DNA from: Xanthomonas melonis | GTDB lineage: Bacteria; Pseudomonadota; Gammaproteobacteria; Xanthomonadales; Xanthomonadaceae | NCBI RefSeq assembly: GCF_020783655.1 | Contig: NZ_JAJGQH010000005.1 | Span: 1-64,000, forward strand | Reading direction: 5' to 3' | Length of the DNA stretch: 64,000 bases | Part shown: positions 35,401-44,197 of the stretch, one piece after another | How positions within the stretch are numbered: position 1 is the first letter of the stretch | How the letters are laid out: the number at the start of each line of letters is the position of its first letter | Translations under genes and position numbers: made by a program | Notes under the pieces: generated by a model | The model's input: the letters and a program-made list of their open reading frames with translations, nothing else | The model's database searches: none | What the model was told of the DNA's origin: nothing

Positions 35401-35947
35401 GTGGGAGCATCTGCCCGCGCGGAGCGAGCGCCGGAGCGGCAAGCCACGTATCGGCTGGGCCGGCGGCGCCAGCCATACCGGCGATCTGGAGCTGATCGCC
35501 GATGTGGTGCGCGAGCTGGCCGATGAGGTCGAGTGGGTGTTCATGGGCATGTACCCGTTCGCGCTGCGCCAGTCCATCCACCAGTTCCAGCCGGGCGTGC
35601 CGATCGACCACTACCCCGCCGCACTGGCGGCACTGGATCTGGACCTGGCGCTGGCGCCGGTGGAGCAGAACCTTTTCAACGAGTGCAAAAGCAATCTGCG
35701 CCTGCTCGAGTACGGCGCCTGCGGCTATCCGGTGATCGCCAGCGATGTGCGTTGTTACCAGGGCAACCTGCCGGTGACGCTGGTGAAGAACCGCTACCGC
35801 GACTGGATCGGAGCCATCCGCGCGCATCTGGCCGACCCGGATGCGGCCGCCGCGAAGGGAGCGGCGTTGCGCGAGGTGGTGCGGCGCGACTGGATGCTGA
35901 GCGGCAGCAATCTGGACAACTGGCGAGCCGCCTGGTTGCCGGACTGA
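32423..35947 (+). CDS. large multi-domain glycosyltransferase, candidate flagellin glycosyltransferase
   Basis: With GTG 32423 the protein has 1174 residues; TTG 32396 is an alternative. Module 1 (about 5-250) is an intact GT2 domain: SIVMPTYKAAYFAQALESVL and the metal motif LHDDDVLAP near 91-99. Module 2 (about 330-545) looks like a decayed GT2 fold. Module 3 (about 565-800) is GT2-like, but the usual acidic motif is replaced by WLAAGAAVMKADW. Module 4 (about 848-1170) is GT-B-like: GCGHYRVIQPLRAL, IGWAGGASHTGDLELI and LLEYGACGYPVIAS. It lacks membrane helices, so it acts in the cytoplasm, fitting O-glycosylation of flagellin before export. High-GC codon use returns here, so it belongs to the stable part of the island. 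Confidence 0.82.
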   Translation: MSSPALVSIVMPTYKAAYFAQALESVLGQTYPALELVICDDNGDGAIEAVLASRLADAPFPIRYHRNTPRLGELVSTIKGIGLAQGEYVKFLHDDDVLAPECIAQLVAAIERNPGTAMASSRRQRIDDNGEPLPDIPATCFPFADDVLIDGPELVSFLADHTINFIGEPSCVLTRRADLVTLGDGLMALNGKAIDWVGDLAIYVKLLRHGNLAFLASPLTQFRVSSAQFSQAGRDQVGVGDQGHEDLRQGIRQLGWRRETGDNRQVRVAPLSPHKARVFKSVDLVNALMRSAGMAEQVSPATWLGVRHPSDVQRALIDARLQAHAGGPRIAVMLIDRDGDAAAVAATLASLQAPGSYVNQQTWVLSASPAQVSDAERGVLIENGDLVATLNRTISTQQGIDWVLLVDAGAVFTASGLTVVALDLLAVGDDCQAVYADELAALDTTQLGLALRPALYLDALLSAPSTLSRHWLFRQRTLLADGGFPSGPGAAFELDYQLGLVERYGLACVRHVAEPLLMAAAQTRHADADERLAIARHLAARGYVDAQVHGAGPGRHALDYRHAQQPLVSILVLIDGRLPQMQRCLESVLANTAYPHYEVLLLDRSGSEPELRDWLAGIESLGMQQIRVLRFDATPRREAVCNAAAEHARGDMLLWLAAGAAVMKADWLEQLLNHALRPEVGAVGGKLLRGDGTVHHAGLLLGLGAPVARVFEGSAFDEPGYLQRLQLDQNYAALSGECLMLPRQLFLEAGGFALEPELARWSDADLCLRLHQAGYLNVFAARAQLLIDPLEPPAATALDEEAMYARWLPLMANDPAYNPGFSLDPGAGFALADPRASWRPLQSWRPLPRVLALPADIEGCGHYRVIQPLRALREAGLAEGVLFNGYLEIAELARQDPDVVILQRQVGDARLEAMRRMKALSRAFKVYELDDYLPNLPLKSAHRAQMPKDILKTVRRGLGLVDRFVVSTPALAEAFAGLHRDIRVAENRLPPHWWEHLPARSERRSGKPRIGWAGGASHTGDLELIADVVRELADEVEWVFMGMYPFALRQSIHQFQPGVPIDHYPAALAALDLDLALAPVEQNLFNECKSNLRLLEYGACGYPVIASDVRCYQGNLPVTLVKNRYRDWIGAIRAHLADPDAAAAKGAALREVVRRDWMLSGSNLDNWRAAWLPD

Positions 35948-35969
35948 CGCGGAGACGCTGCTTCAACCG

Positions 35970-36540
35970 GGGTGCCCTCATCCGGCGCTTCGCGCCACCC
36001 TCTCCCGCAGGCGGGAGAAGGGACATCTGGCCGCGGGAGAAGGAACTCCTGGCTGCGGATGATCTGTAATTCGCCGCCTGCCGGTTCCCTTCCCCCGCTT
36101 GCGGGGGAAGGTGCCCGAAGGGCGGATGGGGGCGCGCGACACTCCTGCGCCGTGGGTTGCCATGCCTGCAGCGCGTGGCACCGGCGGTGTTGCCCTCATC
36201 CGGCGCTGCGCGCCACCTTCTCCCGCAGGCGGGAGAAGGACATCTGGCTGCGGGAGAAGGGACTTCTGACTGCGGATGATCTGTCGGTTGCACTGCCATT
36301 CGCTGCCTGCCGGTTCCCTTCCCCCACTTGCGGGGGAAGGGAACCGAAGGGCGGATGGGGGCGCGCGACACTCCGGCGGCGTGGGTTGCCATGCCTGCAG
36401 CGCGTGGCACCGGCGGTGTTGCCCTCATCCGGCGCTACGCGCCACCTTCTCCCGCCAGCGGGAGAAGGGACACCTGGTTGCGGGAGAAGGGACACCTGGC
36501 AGGCGGGAGAAGGGGATTCTGGCTGCGGGAGAACGGAAGC
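35970..36540. repeat. tandem copies (218 and 229 bp apart) of a paired-palindrome element before fliE
   Basis: The block CTCATCCGGCGC...GCGCCACCTTCTCCC starts at about 35978, 36196 and 36425. Each of the first two is followed by a partner half with CCCTTCCCCC..GGGGGAAGG and GGGCGGATGGGGG. The two halves are inverted versions of each other and each contains its own hairpin, so a unit resembles a bacterial interspersed mosaic element. The third copy is truncated and ends in short GGGAGAAGG hairpin repeats. The repeats lie after the glycosyltransferase and before the fliE promoter; they may end transcription or protect mRNA. No gene is visible between 35948 and 36654. Confidence 0.85.
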
Positions 36541-36605
36541 CAATCGTTGCGACGCGGCCGCGGCCGCGACAGGAACTGACCAGCGCCGGAATCCCGGCGC
36601 AGTTT

Positions 36606-36621
36606 CGGCACGCCGCTTGCA
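36606..36621 (+). promoter_or_regulatory. sigma-54 promoter of the fliE unit
   Basis: CGGCACGCCGCTTGCA has GG (36607-36608) and GC (36619-36620) ten bases apart and perfect GGCACG and TTGCA halves. The start of transcription is predicted near 36633, 22 bases before fliE. Confidence 0.87.
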
Positions 36622-36654
36622 TTGGTGTGGATGCCTCCCTGGCAGACCGCACCC

Positions 36655-37026
36655 ATGAGCGATTCCGTCACCTCCATCCTCTCGCAGATCCGCAGCTACC
36701 AGACCCAGATGGGCCAGGGCCCGATGGGTGCGGTCGGCGATGCGGCGCGCGGCAATCAGATCCAGGGTCTGGCCGGGGCGGCTGGGACGCCGGCCACACA
36801 GGCGCCGAGCTTCAGCGAGACCCTGCGCGGTGCGCTCGGCAGCGTCAACGAGGCACAACAGAAGTCCGGCGCGCTCGCCAAGGCCTTCGAAATGGGCGAC
36901 CCCAATGCCGATCTGGCACGGGTCATGGTCGCCTCCCAACAGTCCCAGGTGGCGTTCCGCGCCACTGTGGAAGTCCGCAACCGTCTCGTCCAGGCTTACC
37001 AGGACGTCATGAACATGCCGCTGTAA
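36655..37026 (+). CDS. fliE: MS ring-rod junction protein FliE
   Basis: FliE links the MS ring to the proximal rod. ATG 36655 gives 123 residues with the conserved C-terminal half (SFSETLRGALGSVNEAQQKS near 53-72, and VEVRNRLVQAYQDVMNMPL at the end). Length is slightly above the enteric form because of a Gly/Ala-rich N-terminal segment. It is the first gene of the fliEFGHIJK unit, 14 bases before fliF. Confidence 0.95.
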   Translation: MSDSVTSILSQIRSYQTQMGQGPMGAVGDAARGNQIQGLAGAAGTPATQAPSFSETLRGALGSVNEAQQKSGALAKAFEMGDPNADLARVMVASQQSQVAFRATVEVRNRLVQAYQDVMNMPL

Positions 37027-37039
37027 GGGTTGACGACAC

Positions 37040-38755
37040 ATGGCACTCGCGATCAGCAAAGAAAACATGAACCAGAACGCCGAGAAGGCGGGCCAGTGGT
37101 TCGACCGTGTGCGTAGCCTGCAGATCACCCGCAAGCTGACCATGATGGCGATGATCGCCGTGGCGGTGGCAGCGGGCCTGGCAGTGTTCTTCTGGTCGCA
37201 GCAGCCCGGCTACCAGGCGCTGTACACCGGCCTGGACGAAAAGGGCAACGCCGAGGCGGCCGACCTGCTGCGCACCGCGCAGATCCCGTTCAAGATCGAT
37301 CAGGCCACCGGTGCAATTTCGGTGCCGCAGGACCGCCTGTACGACGCCCGCCTGAAGCTGGCCGGCTCCGGCCTGACCGGCAAGGAAACCGGCGGCGGCT
37401 TCGAGCTGATGGAAAAGGACCCCGGCTTCGGCGTCAGCCAGTTCGTGGAAAGCGCGCGCTACCAGCACGCCCTGGAAACCGAGCTGTCGCGCACCATCGG
37501 CACCTTGCGTCCGGTCCGCGAGGCACGCGTGCACCTGGCCATTCCCAAGCCCAGCGCGTTCACTCGCCAGCGCGAGGCGGCCAGCGCCTCGGTGGTGCTG
37601 GAGCTGCGCGGCGGCCAGGGCCTGGAACGCAATCAGGTCGATGCCATCGTCAATCTGGTGGCGTCCAGCATCCCGGACATGGCGCCCGAGCGCGTGACCG
37701 TGGTCGACCAGAGCGGGCGCATGCTCTCCATCGCCGACCCCAACAGCGACGCGGCCCAGCACGCCGCCCAGTTCGAACAGGTGCGCCGCCAGGAAAGCTC
37801 CTACAACCAGCGCATCCGCGAGCTGCTGGAGCCGATGACCGGCCCGGGCCGGGTCAACCCGGAAACCAGCGTGGACATGGATTTCTCGGTGGTCGAGGAA
37901 GCCCGCGAGCTCTACAACGGCGAGCCGGCCAAGCTGCGCAGCGAGCAGGTCAGCGACACCAGCACCAGCGCCACCGGCCCGCAGGGCCCTCCCGGCGCGA
38001 CCAGCAACAGCCCCGGTCAGCCGCCGGCACCGGCCATCGCCGGCGCCCCGGCGGCCGCCAACGGCCAGGCCGCCGCCCCGGCCGCGCCGACCGAAAGTTC
38101 CAAGAGCGCCACCCGCAACTACGAATTGGACCGAACCTTGCAACACACCCGTCAGCCGGCCGGCCGCATCAAGCGGGTGTCGGTGGCGGTGCTGCTGGAC
38201 AACGTCCCGCGCCCCGGCGCCAAGGGCAAGATGGTGGAGCAGCCGCTGACCGCTGCCGAGCTCACCCGCATCGAAGGCCTGGTCAAGCAGGCAGTGGGAT
38301 TCGACGCGGCACGTGGCGACACGGTGTCGGTGATGAACGCCCCGTTCGTACGGGAAGCGGTGGTGGGCGAGGAAGGCCCGAAGTGGTGGGAAGACCCGCG
38401 CGTGCAGAACGGTCTGCGCCTGCTGGTCGGTGCGGTGGTGGTGCTGGCGCTGCTGTTCGGTGTGGTGCGCCCCACCCTGCGTCAGCTCACCGGCGTGACC
38501 GCGGTCAAGGACAAGCAACGCAAGGCTGGCAACGATGGCACTCCGCAGAGCGCCGACGTGCGGATGGTCAACGACGACGACGACCTGATGCCCCGCCTGG
38601 AAGAGGACACCGCGCAGATCGGTCAGGACAGCAAGACCCCGATCGCCCTGCCGGACGCTTACGAAGAACGCATGCGCGTGGCCCGCGAGGCCGTCAAAGC
38701 CGATTCAAAACGTGTCGCACAAGTCGTGAAGGGATGGGTCGCCAGTGAAGCCTGA
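37040..38755 (+). CDS. fliF: MS-ring protein FliF
   Basis: FliF builds the inner-membrane MS ring. The 571-residue protein has an N-terminal transmembrane helix (about 33-55, MMAMIAVAVAAGLAVFFW). Ring-building motifs are YQALYTGLDEKGNAEAADLL and LETELSRTIGTLRPVREARV. A low-complexity Ala/Pro/Gly stretch covers about 310-350. A second transmembrane helix lies near 455-475, followed by a cytoplasmic tail that binds FliG. Length is typical. It overlaps fliG by 11 bases. Confidence 0.97.
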   Translation: MALAISKENMNQNAEKAGQWFDRVRSLQITRKLTMMAMIAVAVAAGLAVFFWSQQPGYQALYTGLDEKGNAEAADLLRTAQIPFKIDQATGAISVPQDRLYDARLKLAGSGLTGKETGGGFELMEKDPGFGVSQFVESARYQHALETELSRTIGTLRPVREARVHLAIPKPSAFTRQREAASASVVLELRGGQGLERNQVDAIVNLVASSIPDMAPERVTVVDQSGRMLSIADPNSDAAQHAAQFEQVRRQESSYNQRIRELLEPMTGPGRVNPETSVDMDFSVVEEARELYNGEPAKLRSEQVSDTSTSATGPQGPPGATSNSPGQPPAPAIAGAPAAANGQAAAPAAPTESSKSATRNYELDRTLQHTRQPAGRIKRVSVAVLLDNVPRPGAKGKMVEQPLTAAELTRIEGLVKQAVGFDAARGDTVSVMNAPFVREAVVGEEGPKWWEDPRVQNGLRLLVGAVVVLALLFGVVRPTLRQLTGVTAVKDKQRKAGNDGTPQSADVRMVNDDDDLMPRLEEDTAQIGQDSKTPIALPDAYEERMRVAREAVKADSKRVAQVVKGWVASEA

Positions 38756-39755
38756 AACACAACCGATGACCGGAGTGCAGCGCGCCGCGGTGTTGCTGCT
38801 GTCGCTGGGTGAGAGCGACGCCGCCGAAGTGCTCAAGCACATGGACCCCAAGGAAGTGCAGAAGATCGGCATCGCCATGGCCACCATGACCGGCGTGTCG
38901 CGCGATCAGGTCGAGAAGGTGATGGACGAGTTCAACGGCGAACTGGCCGGCAAGACCTCGCTGGGCGTGGGCGCGGACGACTACATCCGCAACGTGCTGA
39001 TCCAGGCGTTGGGCGCGGACAAGGCCGGCGGCCTGATCGACCGCATCCTGCTGGGCCGCAACACCACCGGGCTGGACACCCTGAAGTGGATGGACCCGCG
39101 CGCGGTGGCCGACCTGGTGCGCAACGAACACCCGCAGATCATCGCGATCGTGATGGCCCACCTGGACAGCGACCAGGCCGCCGAATCGCTGAAGAACCTG
39201 CCCGAGCGCACCCGCGCCGACGTGCTGCTGCGCATCGCCACGCTGGACGGTATCCCGCCCAACGCACTGAGCGAGCTCAACGACATCATGGAGCGCCAGT
39301 TCGCCGGCAACCAGAACCTGAAGTCCTCCAACGTGGGCGGCATCAAGGTGGCGGCCAACATCCTCAACTTCCTGGACACCGGCTCGGACCAGGGCGTGCT
39401 GGGCGAGATCAGCAAGATCGACGCCGACCTGGCCACCAAGATCCAGGATCTGATGTTCGTGTTCGACAACCTGGTGGACCTGGACGACCGCGGCCTGCAG
39501 ACCCTGCTGCGCGAAGTCTCCGGCGAGCGCCTGGGCCTGGCCCTGCGCGGCGCCGACATCAAGGTGCGCGAGAAGATCACCCGCAACATGTCCCAGCGCG
39601 CGGCCGAGATCCTGATCGAAGACATGGAAGCGCGCGGCCCGGTCCGCCTGGCCGACGTGGAAGCGGCGCAGAAGGAAATCCTCACCATCGTCCGCCGCCT
39701 GGCTGACGAAGGCGCCATCAGCCTCGGCGGCGCCGGTGCGGAGGCGATGGTATGA
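38745..39755 (+). CDS. fliG: flagellar motor switch protein FliG
   Basis: FliG joins the MS ring to the C ring and interacts with the stator to produce torque. The 336-residue protein has the N-terminal FliF-binding domain, the middle EHPQ motif (NEHPQIIAIVMAHL) and a C-terminal domain with the torque charges (LDDRGLQTLLREV, MSQRAAEILIEDM). GTG 38745 overlaps fliF by 11 bases. ATG 38766 would give the more usual 329 residues and is an equally good start. Confidence 0.96.
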   Translation: MKPETQPMTGVQRAAVLLLSLGESDAAEVLKHMDPKEVQKIGIAMATMTGVSRDQVEKVMDEFNGELAGKTSLGVGADDYIRNVLIQALGADKAGGLIDRILLGRNTTGLDTLKWMDPRAVADLVRNEHPQIIAIVMAHLDSDQAAESLKNLPERTRADVLLRIATLDGIPPNALSELNDIMERQFAGNQNLKSSNVGGIKVAANILNFLDTGSDQGVLGEISKIDADLATKIQDLMFVFDNLVDLDDRGLQTLLREVSGERLGLALRGADIKVREKITRNMSQRAAEILIEDMEARGPVRLADVEAAQKEILTIVRRLADEGAISLGGAGAEAMV

Positions 39756-40372
39756 GCGACGTGGTCACCCGCTGGCTGGCGCCGGACCTGCACATGGCCC
39801 CCGCGCTGCCGGAGCCGGAGTACGACGAACCGGCCGTGCTGGAGCCGGTGCTGCGCCCGCCGACCCTGGAGGAAATCCAGGCCATCGAGGACGCCGCCCA
39901 GCAGGAAGGCTACGCCCGTGGCCATGCCGAAGGCTTCGCCCAGGGCCAGGCCGAAGTGCGCCGCCTCACCGCGCAGATCGACGGCATCCTGGACAACTTC
40001 ACCCGCCCGCTGGCGCGGCTGGAGAACGAAGTGCTCGGCGCGCTCGGCGAACTGGCCGTGCGCATCGCCGGCCAGCTGGTCGGCCGCGCCTACCAGGCCG
40101 ATCCGCAGTTGCTGGCCGACCTGGTCGGCGAGGCCGTGGATGCGGTCGGCGGCGCCGGCCGCGAGGTCGAGGTGCGCCTGCATCCGGACGACATCACCGC
40201 GCTGCTGCCGCATCTGGCGCCGAGCAGCACCACCCGCGTGGCCCCGGACATGAGCCTGAGCCGCGGCGACTTACGCGTGCACGCCGAGAGCGTGCGCGTG
40301 GACGGCACCCTGGACGCGCGCCTGCGGGCTGCGCTGGAGACAGTCATGCGTAAATCCGGAGCAGGCCTGTGA
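39752..40372 (+). CDS. fliH: flagellar assembly protein FliH
   Basis: FliH is the peripheral stalk and regulator of the export ATPase FliI. The 206-residue protein has an acidic Pro-rich start and a Gly-rich heptad segment near residues 50-70 ([20 protein letters not shown]), typical of the FliH GxxxG repeats, followed by a V-ATPase E-subunit-like C-terminal domain. It overlaps fliG and fliI by four bases each, so translation is coupled through the group. Confidence 0.93.
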   Translation: MSDVVTRWLAPDLHMAPALPEPEYDEPAVLEPVLRPPTLEEIQAIEDAAQQEGYARGHAEGFAQGQAEVRRLTAQIDGILDNFTRPLARLENEVLGALGELAVRIAGQLVGRAYQADPQLLADLVGEAVDAVGGAGREVEVRLHPDDITALLPHLAPSSTTRVAPDMSLSRGDLRVHAESVRVDGTLDARLRAALETVMRKSGAGL

Positions 40373-41745
40373 GTGCCTTGTTGGGAGCCACCCCGGCCGA
40401 CTGGCTGGATGCGCGCAATCTGCGCCTGGCCACCCGCCTGGGCGGCCTGGGCCTGGACCCGGCCACCGGCCGCACCCTGATCCGCGAAGGCATCCTGCGC
40501 CGCGCGGTCGGCCTGACCCTGGAAGCCACCGGCTGCGAAGCGCCGATGGGCGCCACCTGCAAGGTTGAGGTCGACGGTGGCTGGGTGGATGCCGAAGTGG
40601 TGGGCTTCGCCGGCGAACGCACCTATCTGATGCCCAGCGCCGAATTGCACGGCCTGCTGCCGAACGCCCGCGTGGTGCCCTCGCGCCGCCGTGGCGGCGT
40701 GGAAGTGGGCGAAGGCCTGCTCGGCCGCGTCATCGACAGCGACGGCACGCCGCTGGACGGCAAGGGCCCGATCCGCGCCGAAGGCAGCATCGGCATGGCT
40801 GGCGTATCGATCAACCCGCTGGCGCGCGAACCCATCACCACCTCGCTGGACGTCGGCGTGCGCGCCATCAACGCCATGCTGCCGATCGGCCGCGGCCAGC
40901 GCGTGGGCCTGTTCGCCGGCTCCGGCGTCGGCAAGTCGACGCTGCTGGGCATGATGACCCGCTTCACCTCGGCCGACGTGATCGTGGTCGGGCTGATCGG
41001 CGAACGCGGCCGCGAAGTGCGCGATTTCGTCGAAACCACCCTGGGCGAGGAAGGCCTGCGCCGCGCCGTGGTCGTGGCCGCCCCGGCCGACCGCCCGCCG
41101 CTGGCGCGCCTGCATGGCGCCTACCGCGCCACCGCCATCGCCGAGTGGTTCCGCGACCAGGGCCTGAACGTGCTGCTGCTGATGGATTCGCTGACCCGCT
41201 TCGCCCAGGCGCAGCGCGAGATCGGCCTGTCGGTCGGCGAGCCGCCCACCACCCGCGGCTACCCGCCGTCGGTGTTCGCCAAATTGCCGGCGCTGGTGGA
41301 ACGTGCCGGCAACGGCGCCAAGGGCCGCGGCTCGATCACCGCTTTCTACACCGTGCTGACCGAAGGCGACGACCCGCAGGACCCGATCGCCGACGCTGCC
41401 CGCGCCATCCTGGACGGCCATATCCTGCTCTCGCGTCGGGTTGCCGACAGCGGCCTGTATCCGGCCATCGACCTGGAGTCCTCGGTCAGCCGCGTGGTGC
41501 AGGACATCGCCGACGACACCTGGCGCCTGCGCATCCGCAAGCTCAAGCGGCTGCTCTCGGCCTACACCGCCAACCGCGACCTGATCGCCATCGGCGCCTA
41601 TCAACGCGGCAGCGACCCGGCCACCGACGAAGCGCTGGCACGCTGGCCGGAGATCGTCGAGTTCCTGGGGCAGGACGTGCACAAAGCCTCCGATCTGATC
41701 GACAGCCTGTCCGCGCTGCAGCGGCTGGTGGAACCCGAGACCTAG
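40369..41745 (+). CDS. fliI: flagellum-specific ATPase FliI
   Basis: FliI is the hexameric ATPase of the flagellar type III export system. The 458-residue protein resembles F1-beta, with Walker A GSGVGKST near residue 184, Walker B in [13 protein letters not shown] and the type III signature [15 protein letters not shown]. The start is GTG 40369 overlapping the fliH stop; no ATG precedes the conserved N-terminus. Length is normal. Confidence 0.97.
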   Translation: MSALLGATPADWLDARNLRLATRLGGLGLDPATGRTLIREGILRRAVGLTLEATGCEAPMGATCKVEVDGGWVDAEVVGFAGERTYLMPSAELHGLLPNARVVPSRRRGGVEVGEGLLGRVIDSDGTPLDGKGPIRAEGSIGMAGVSINPLAREPITTSLDVGVRAINAMLPIGRGQRVGLFAGSGVGKSTLLGMMTRFTSADVIVVGLIGERGREVRDFVETTLGEEGLRRAVVVAAPADRPPLARLHGAYRATAIAEWFRDQGLNVLLLMDSLTRFAQAQREIGLSVGEPPTTRGYPPSVFAKLPALVERAGNGAKGRGSITAFYTVLTEGDDPQDPIADAARAILDGHILLSRRVADSGLYPAIDLESSVSRVVQDIADDTWRLRIRKLKRLLSAYTANRDLIAIGAYQRGSDPATDEALARWPEIVEFLGQDVHKASDLIDSLSALQRLVEPET

Positions 41746-41748
41746 TCC

Positions 41749-42204
41749 ATGATGCAATCCAAACGGATCGACCCCCTGCTGCGTCGCGCGCAGGAACAGG
41801 AAGACAAGGTGGCCCGCGACCTGGCCGAGCGCCAGCGCACCCTGGATACGCACCAGTCGCGCCTGGAAGAACTGCGCCGCTATGCCGAGGAATACGCCAA
41901 CAGCCAGATGGCCGGCACCAGCGCCGTGGCGCTGAGCAACCGCCGCGCGTTCCTGGACCGGCTCGACAGCGCCGTGCTGCAGCAGGCCCAGACGGTGGAG
42001 AACAACCGCGCCCGGGTCGAATCCGAGCGCACCCGCCTGCTGCTGGCCAGCCGCGAGAAGCAGGTGCTGGAACAACTGGCGGCCAGCTACCGCGCCCAGG
42101 AGAACAAGGTGATCGAACGCCGCGATCAGCGAGAGATGGACGATCTGGGCGCCCGCCGCGTGCGCCTGGCGCGTGCCGAAGACAGCCAAGGAGACTCCGC
42201 ATGA
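41749..42204 (+). CDS. fliJ: flagellar export chaperone FliJ
   Basis: FliJ is a coiled-coil protein that sits in the FliI ring and activates export. The 151-residue sequence is almost wholly helical and charged, with long heptads (QEQEDKVARDLAERQRTLDT at about 15-34). ATG 41749 or ATG 41752 may serve as the start. It lies three bases after fliI and overlaps fliK by four bases. Length is typical. Confidence 0.93.
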   Translation: MMQSKRIDPLLRRAQEQEDKVARDLAERQRTLDTHQSRLEELRRYAEEYANSQMAGTSAVALSNRRAFLDRLDSAVLQQAQTVENNRARVESERTRLLLASREKQVLEQLAASYRAQENKVIERRDQREMDDLGARRVRLARAEDSQGDSA

Positions 42205-43478
42205 ACCCCCTGTCCGCCTTCGCTGCCGGTCTTGGCGCGCTCGCCGGTACCGGCAAGAAATCCAGCTATCACGATCCGGCATCCGAGCAGGACCCGGCCA
42301 AGGATCAGTTCGCGCGCATGCTGCATCCGGCCAACACCCCGCAGCAGGCGCCCGAGCGGGTACCGGCCAAGCAGGCCGCACCCAAGCCCGGCCAGTCCGA
42401 CAAGCCGCGCAGCGACGACGACCACGGCGACGATGCCACCGGCGACGCCACCGCCCGCCCGCGCGCGCAGGACGGCGATGCCAAGCCCGCGGCGTCGGCC
42501 AAGGAGCCGGCCGCCAAGGACAGCGGCACCGCCAGCACGACCGGCAAGACCGCCACTGCCAGCGGCGACGGCAAGGACGGCAAGGACGCGGCTGCCGATA
42601 CCGCCACAGCCACCGAGGCCGCCTGGCCGCCGGCGGGCCTGGGCGGGTTCGGCATGAGCCTGCTGGCCCAGGCCGTGCCGGGTGGCGACGCACTGGCCGC
42701 CGCTGCCGCCGCGCTGGCGGCCAGCGTGGCCAATGCCGCCGGTACCACGCCGACCGCCACCGCCCAGCCGACCGACGCGGCGGCTGCGCCCGCTACCGCA
42801 GCCGTCACCACCACCGCCCTGCCCTCACTGGGTGCACTGGCGCCGGCGGCGGCCACGACGGCCAAGCCCACCTCCAGCACCGCCGTCAGCGGCGATGCGC
42901 AGACCGTCGCGCTGATGAGCATGGCCGCCAAGGCCCTGGCGCCGGCCGACGACGACGGCGCCGCCCCGGCAGGCCCGGATGCCCCGGCCTTCGTGCTGCC
43001 CACCGCCGCCGCACCCACGCCGACCCGCGTGCAGGACCCGGCACCGATCTTCAGCGCCTCGCCCACCCCGACCCCGGAGATGGGCAGCGACACCTTCGAC
43101 GACGCCATCGGCGCCCGCCTGAGCTGGCTGGCCGACCAGAAGATCGGCCACGCCCACATCAAGCTGAGCCCGAGCGAGATGGGCCCGGTCGAGGTACGCC
43201 TGCACCTGGAAGGCGACAAGGTCAACGCCAGCTTCACCGCTACCAATGCCGACACCCGCCAGGCGCTGGAACAGAGCCTGCCACGGCTGCGCGACATGCT
43301 CGGGCAGAACGGCTTCCAGCTCGGCCAGGCCGATGTGAGCCAGCAACAGCAGGGCCAGTCCGGCAACCGCAATGGCGGCGGCAGCGAGGGCAACGGGCTC
43401 ACCCTGGACGACAGCCCGGCCGTCGGAATTCCGTCGGTGGTGTTACGCCAGCGTGGATTGCTGGACGCCTACGCCTGA
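42201..43478 (+). CDS. fliK: hook-length control protein FliK
   Basis: FliK measures hook length and switches export specificity at FlhB. ATG 42201 gives 425 residues; a long in-frame reading upstream through fliI/fliJ is a shadow. The N-terminal 290 residues are low-complexity Ala, Pro, Thr and Lys, as in molecular-ruler proteins. The C-terminal Flg_hook domain (about 300-395) has LSPSEMGPVEVRLHLEGDK and LPRLRDMLGQNGFQL. It is the last gene of the fliEFGHIJK unit. Confidence 0.93.
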   Translation: MNPLSAFAAGLGALAGTGKKSSYHDPASEQDPAKDQFARMLHPANTPQQAPERVPAKQAAPKPGQSDKPRSDDDHGDDATGDATARPRAQDGDAKPAASAKEPAAKDSGTASTTGKTATASGDGKDGKDAAADTATATEAAWPPAGLGGFGMSLLAQAVPGGDALAAAAAALAASVANAAGTTPTATAQPTDAAAAPATAAVTTTALPSLGALAPAAATTAKPTSSTAVSGDAQTVALMSMAAKALAPADDDGAAPAGPDAPAFVLPTAAAPTPTRVQDPAPIFSASPTPTPEMGSDTFDDAIGARLSWLADQKIGHAHIKLSPSEMGPVEVRLHLEGDKVNASFTATNADTRQALEQSLPRLRDMLGQNGFQLGQADVSQQQQGQSGNRNGGGSEGNGLTLDDSPAVGIPSVVLRQRGLLDAYA

Positions 43479-43620
43479 TCCAACGCCCCGCAGTCGCCCG
43501 CGGCGCCGCTGTTGCGCCCGCCTGCCGGACCATCGCGGCTGATCCCTTTCCCCTGCAGCGCAAGGCTTGCGGGGGTGTTTCACGTCATGGCACGCCCGTG
43601 CCAGGAATCCGACGCAGTTT

Positions 43621-43636
43621 TGGCACGGGCATTGCA
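43621..43636 (+). promoter_or_regulatory. sigma-54 promoter of the fliL unit
   Basis: TGGCACGGGCATTGCA is a perfect -24/-12 match (GG 43622-43623, GC 43634-43635). The start of transcription is predicted near 43647, which argues for GTG 43669 rather than the earlier GTG 43645 as the fliL start. Confidence 0.93.
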
Positions 43637-43668
43637 TCCAATGGGTGAGCATTCCCCTGGAGCAGACC

Positions 43669-44187
43669 GTGGCAGCCGCAAAGAAACCCGAGAAGACCGA
43701 AGAGAAGGACGAGAAGAAGAAGGGTGGCAAGAAGCCCATCCTGCTGATCGCCATCGGTGTGGTCGTACTGGCGGCCGCCGGCGGTGGCGCCTGGTTCTTC
43801 CTTGGCCACAAGGGCGACGAAAAAGGCGGCAAGCACGACGCCCCCAAGGTTGCCGAAGTGCCAAAGCCGGCACAGTACTTCCCGATGGACCCGGCAATTG
43901 TGGTCAACTTGGCCGATCCCGGCGACGGCCCGCAGTATCTTCAGGTCGAAGTGCAGCTGGTCACCCGCGACCCGGAAGAACTCAAACTCATCACCGAGAA
44001 CGCCCCCGCCATCCGCGCGCACCTGCTGATGCTGCTGTCGCAGGTCAAGGCCACCGACGTGGCCGACCTGGCCGGCAAGCAGAAGCTGCAGAAATCCGCA
44101 CTGGCCGAAGCGCAGAAGGTCATGACCAGCGAGACCGGCAAAAAATGCATCGAAGAATTGCTGTTCACCAGTTTCGTGACCCAGTAA
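43669..44187 (+). CDS. fliL: flagellar basal-body-associated protein FliL
   Basis: FliL surrounds the stator and supports torque. Starting at GTG 43669, preceded by a TGGAG site, the protein has 172 residues. A Lys/Glu-rich cytoplasmic start is followed by one transmembrane helix (about 21-45, ILLIAIGVVVLAAAGGGAWF) and a periplasmic stomatin-like domain (YLQVEVQLVTRDPEELKL). It is the first gene of the fliLMNOP unit. Confidence 0.92.
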   Translation: MAAAKKPEKTEEKDEKKKGGKKPILLIAIGVVVLAAAGGGAWFFLGHKGDEKGGKHDAPKVAEVPKPAQYFPMDPAIVVNLADPGDGPQYLQVEVQLVTRDPEELKLITENAPAIRAHLLMLLSQVKATDVADLAGKQKLQKSALAEAQKVMTSETGKKCIEELLFTSFVTQ

Positions 44188-44197
44188 GGCCTGCCCG

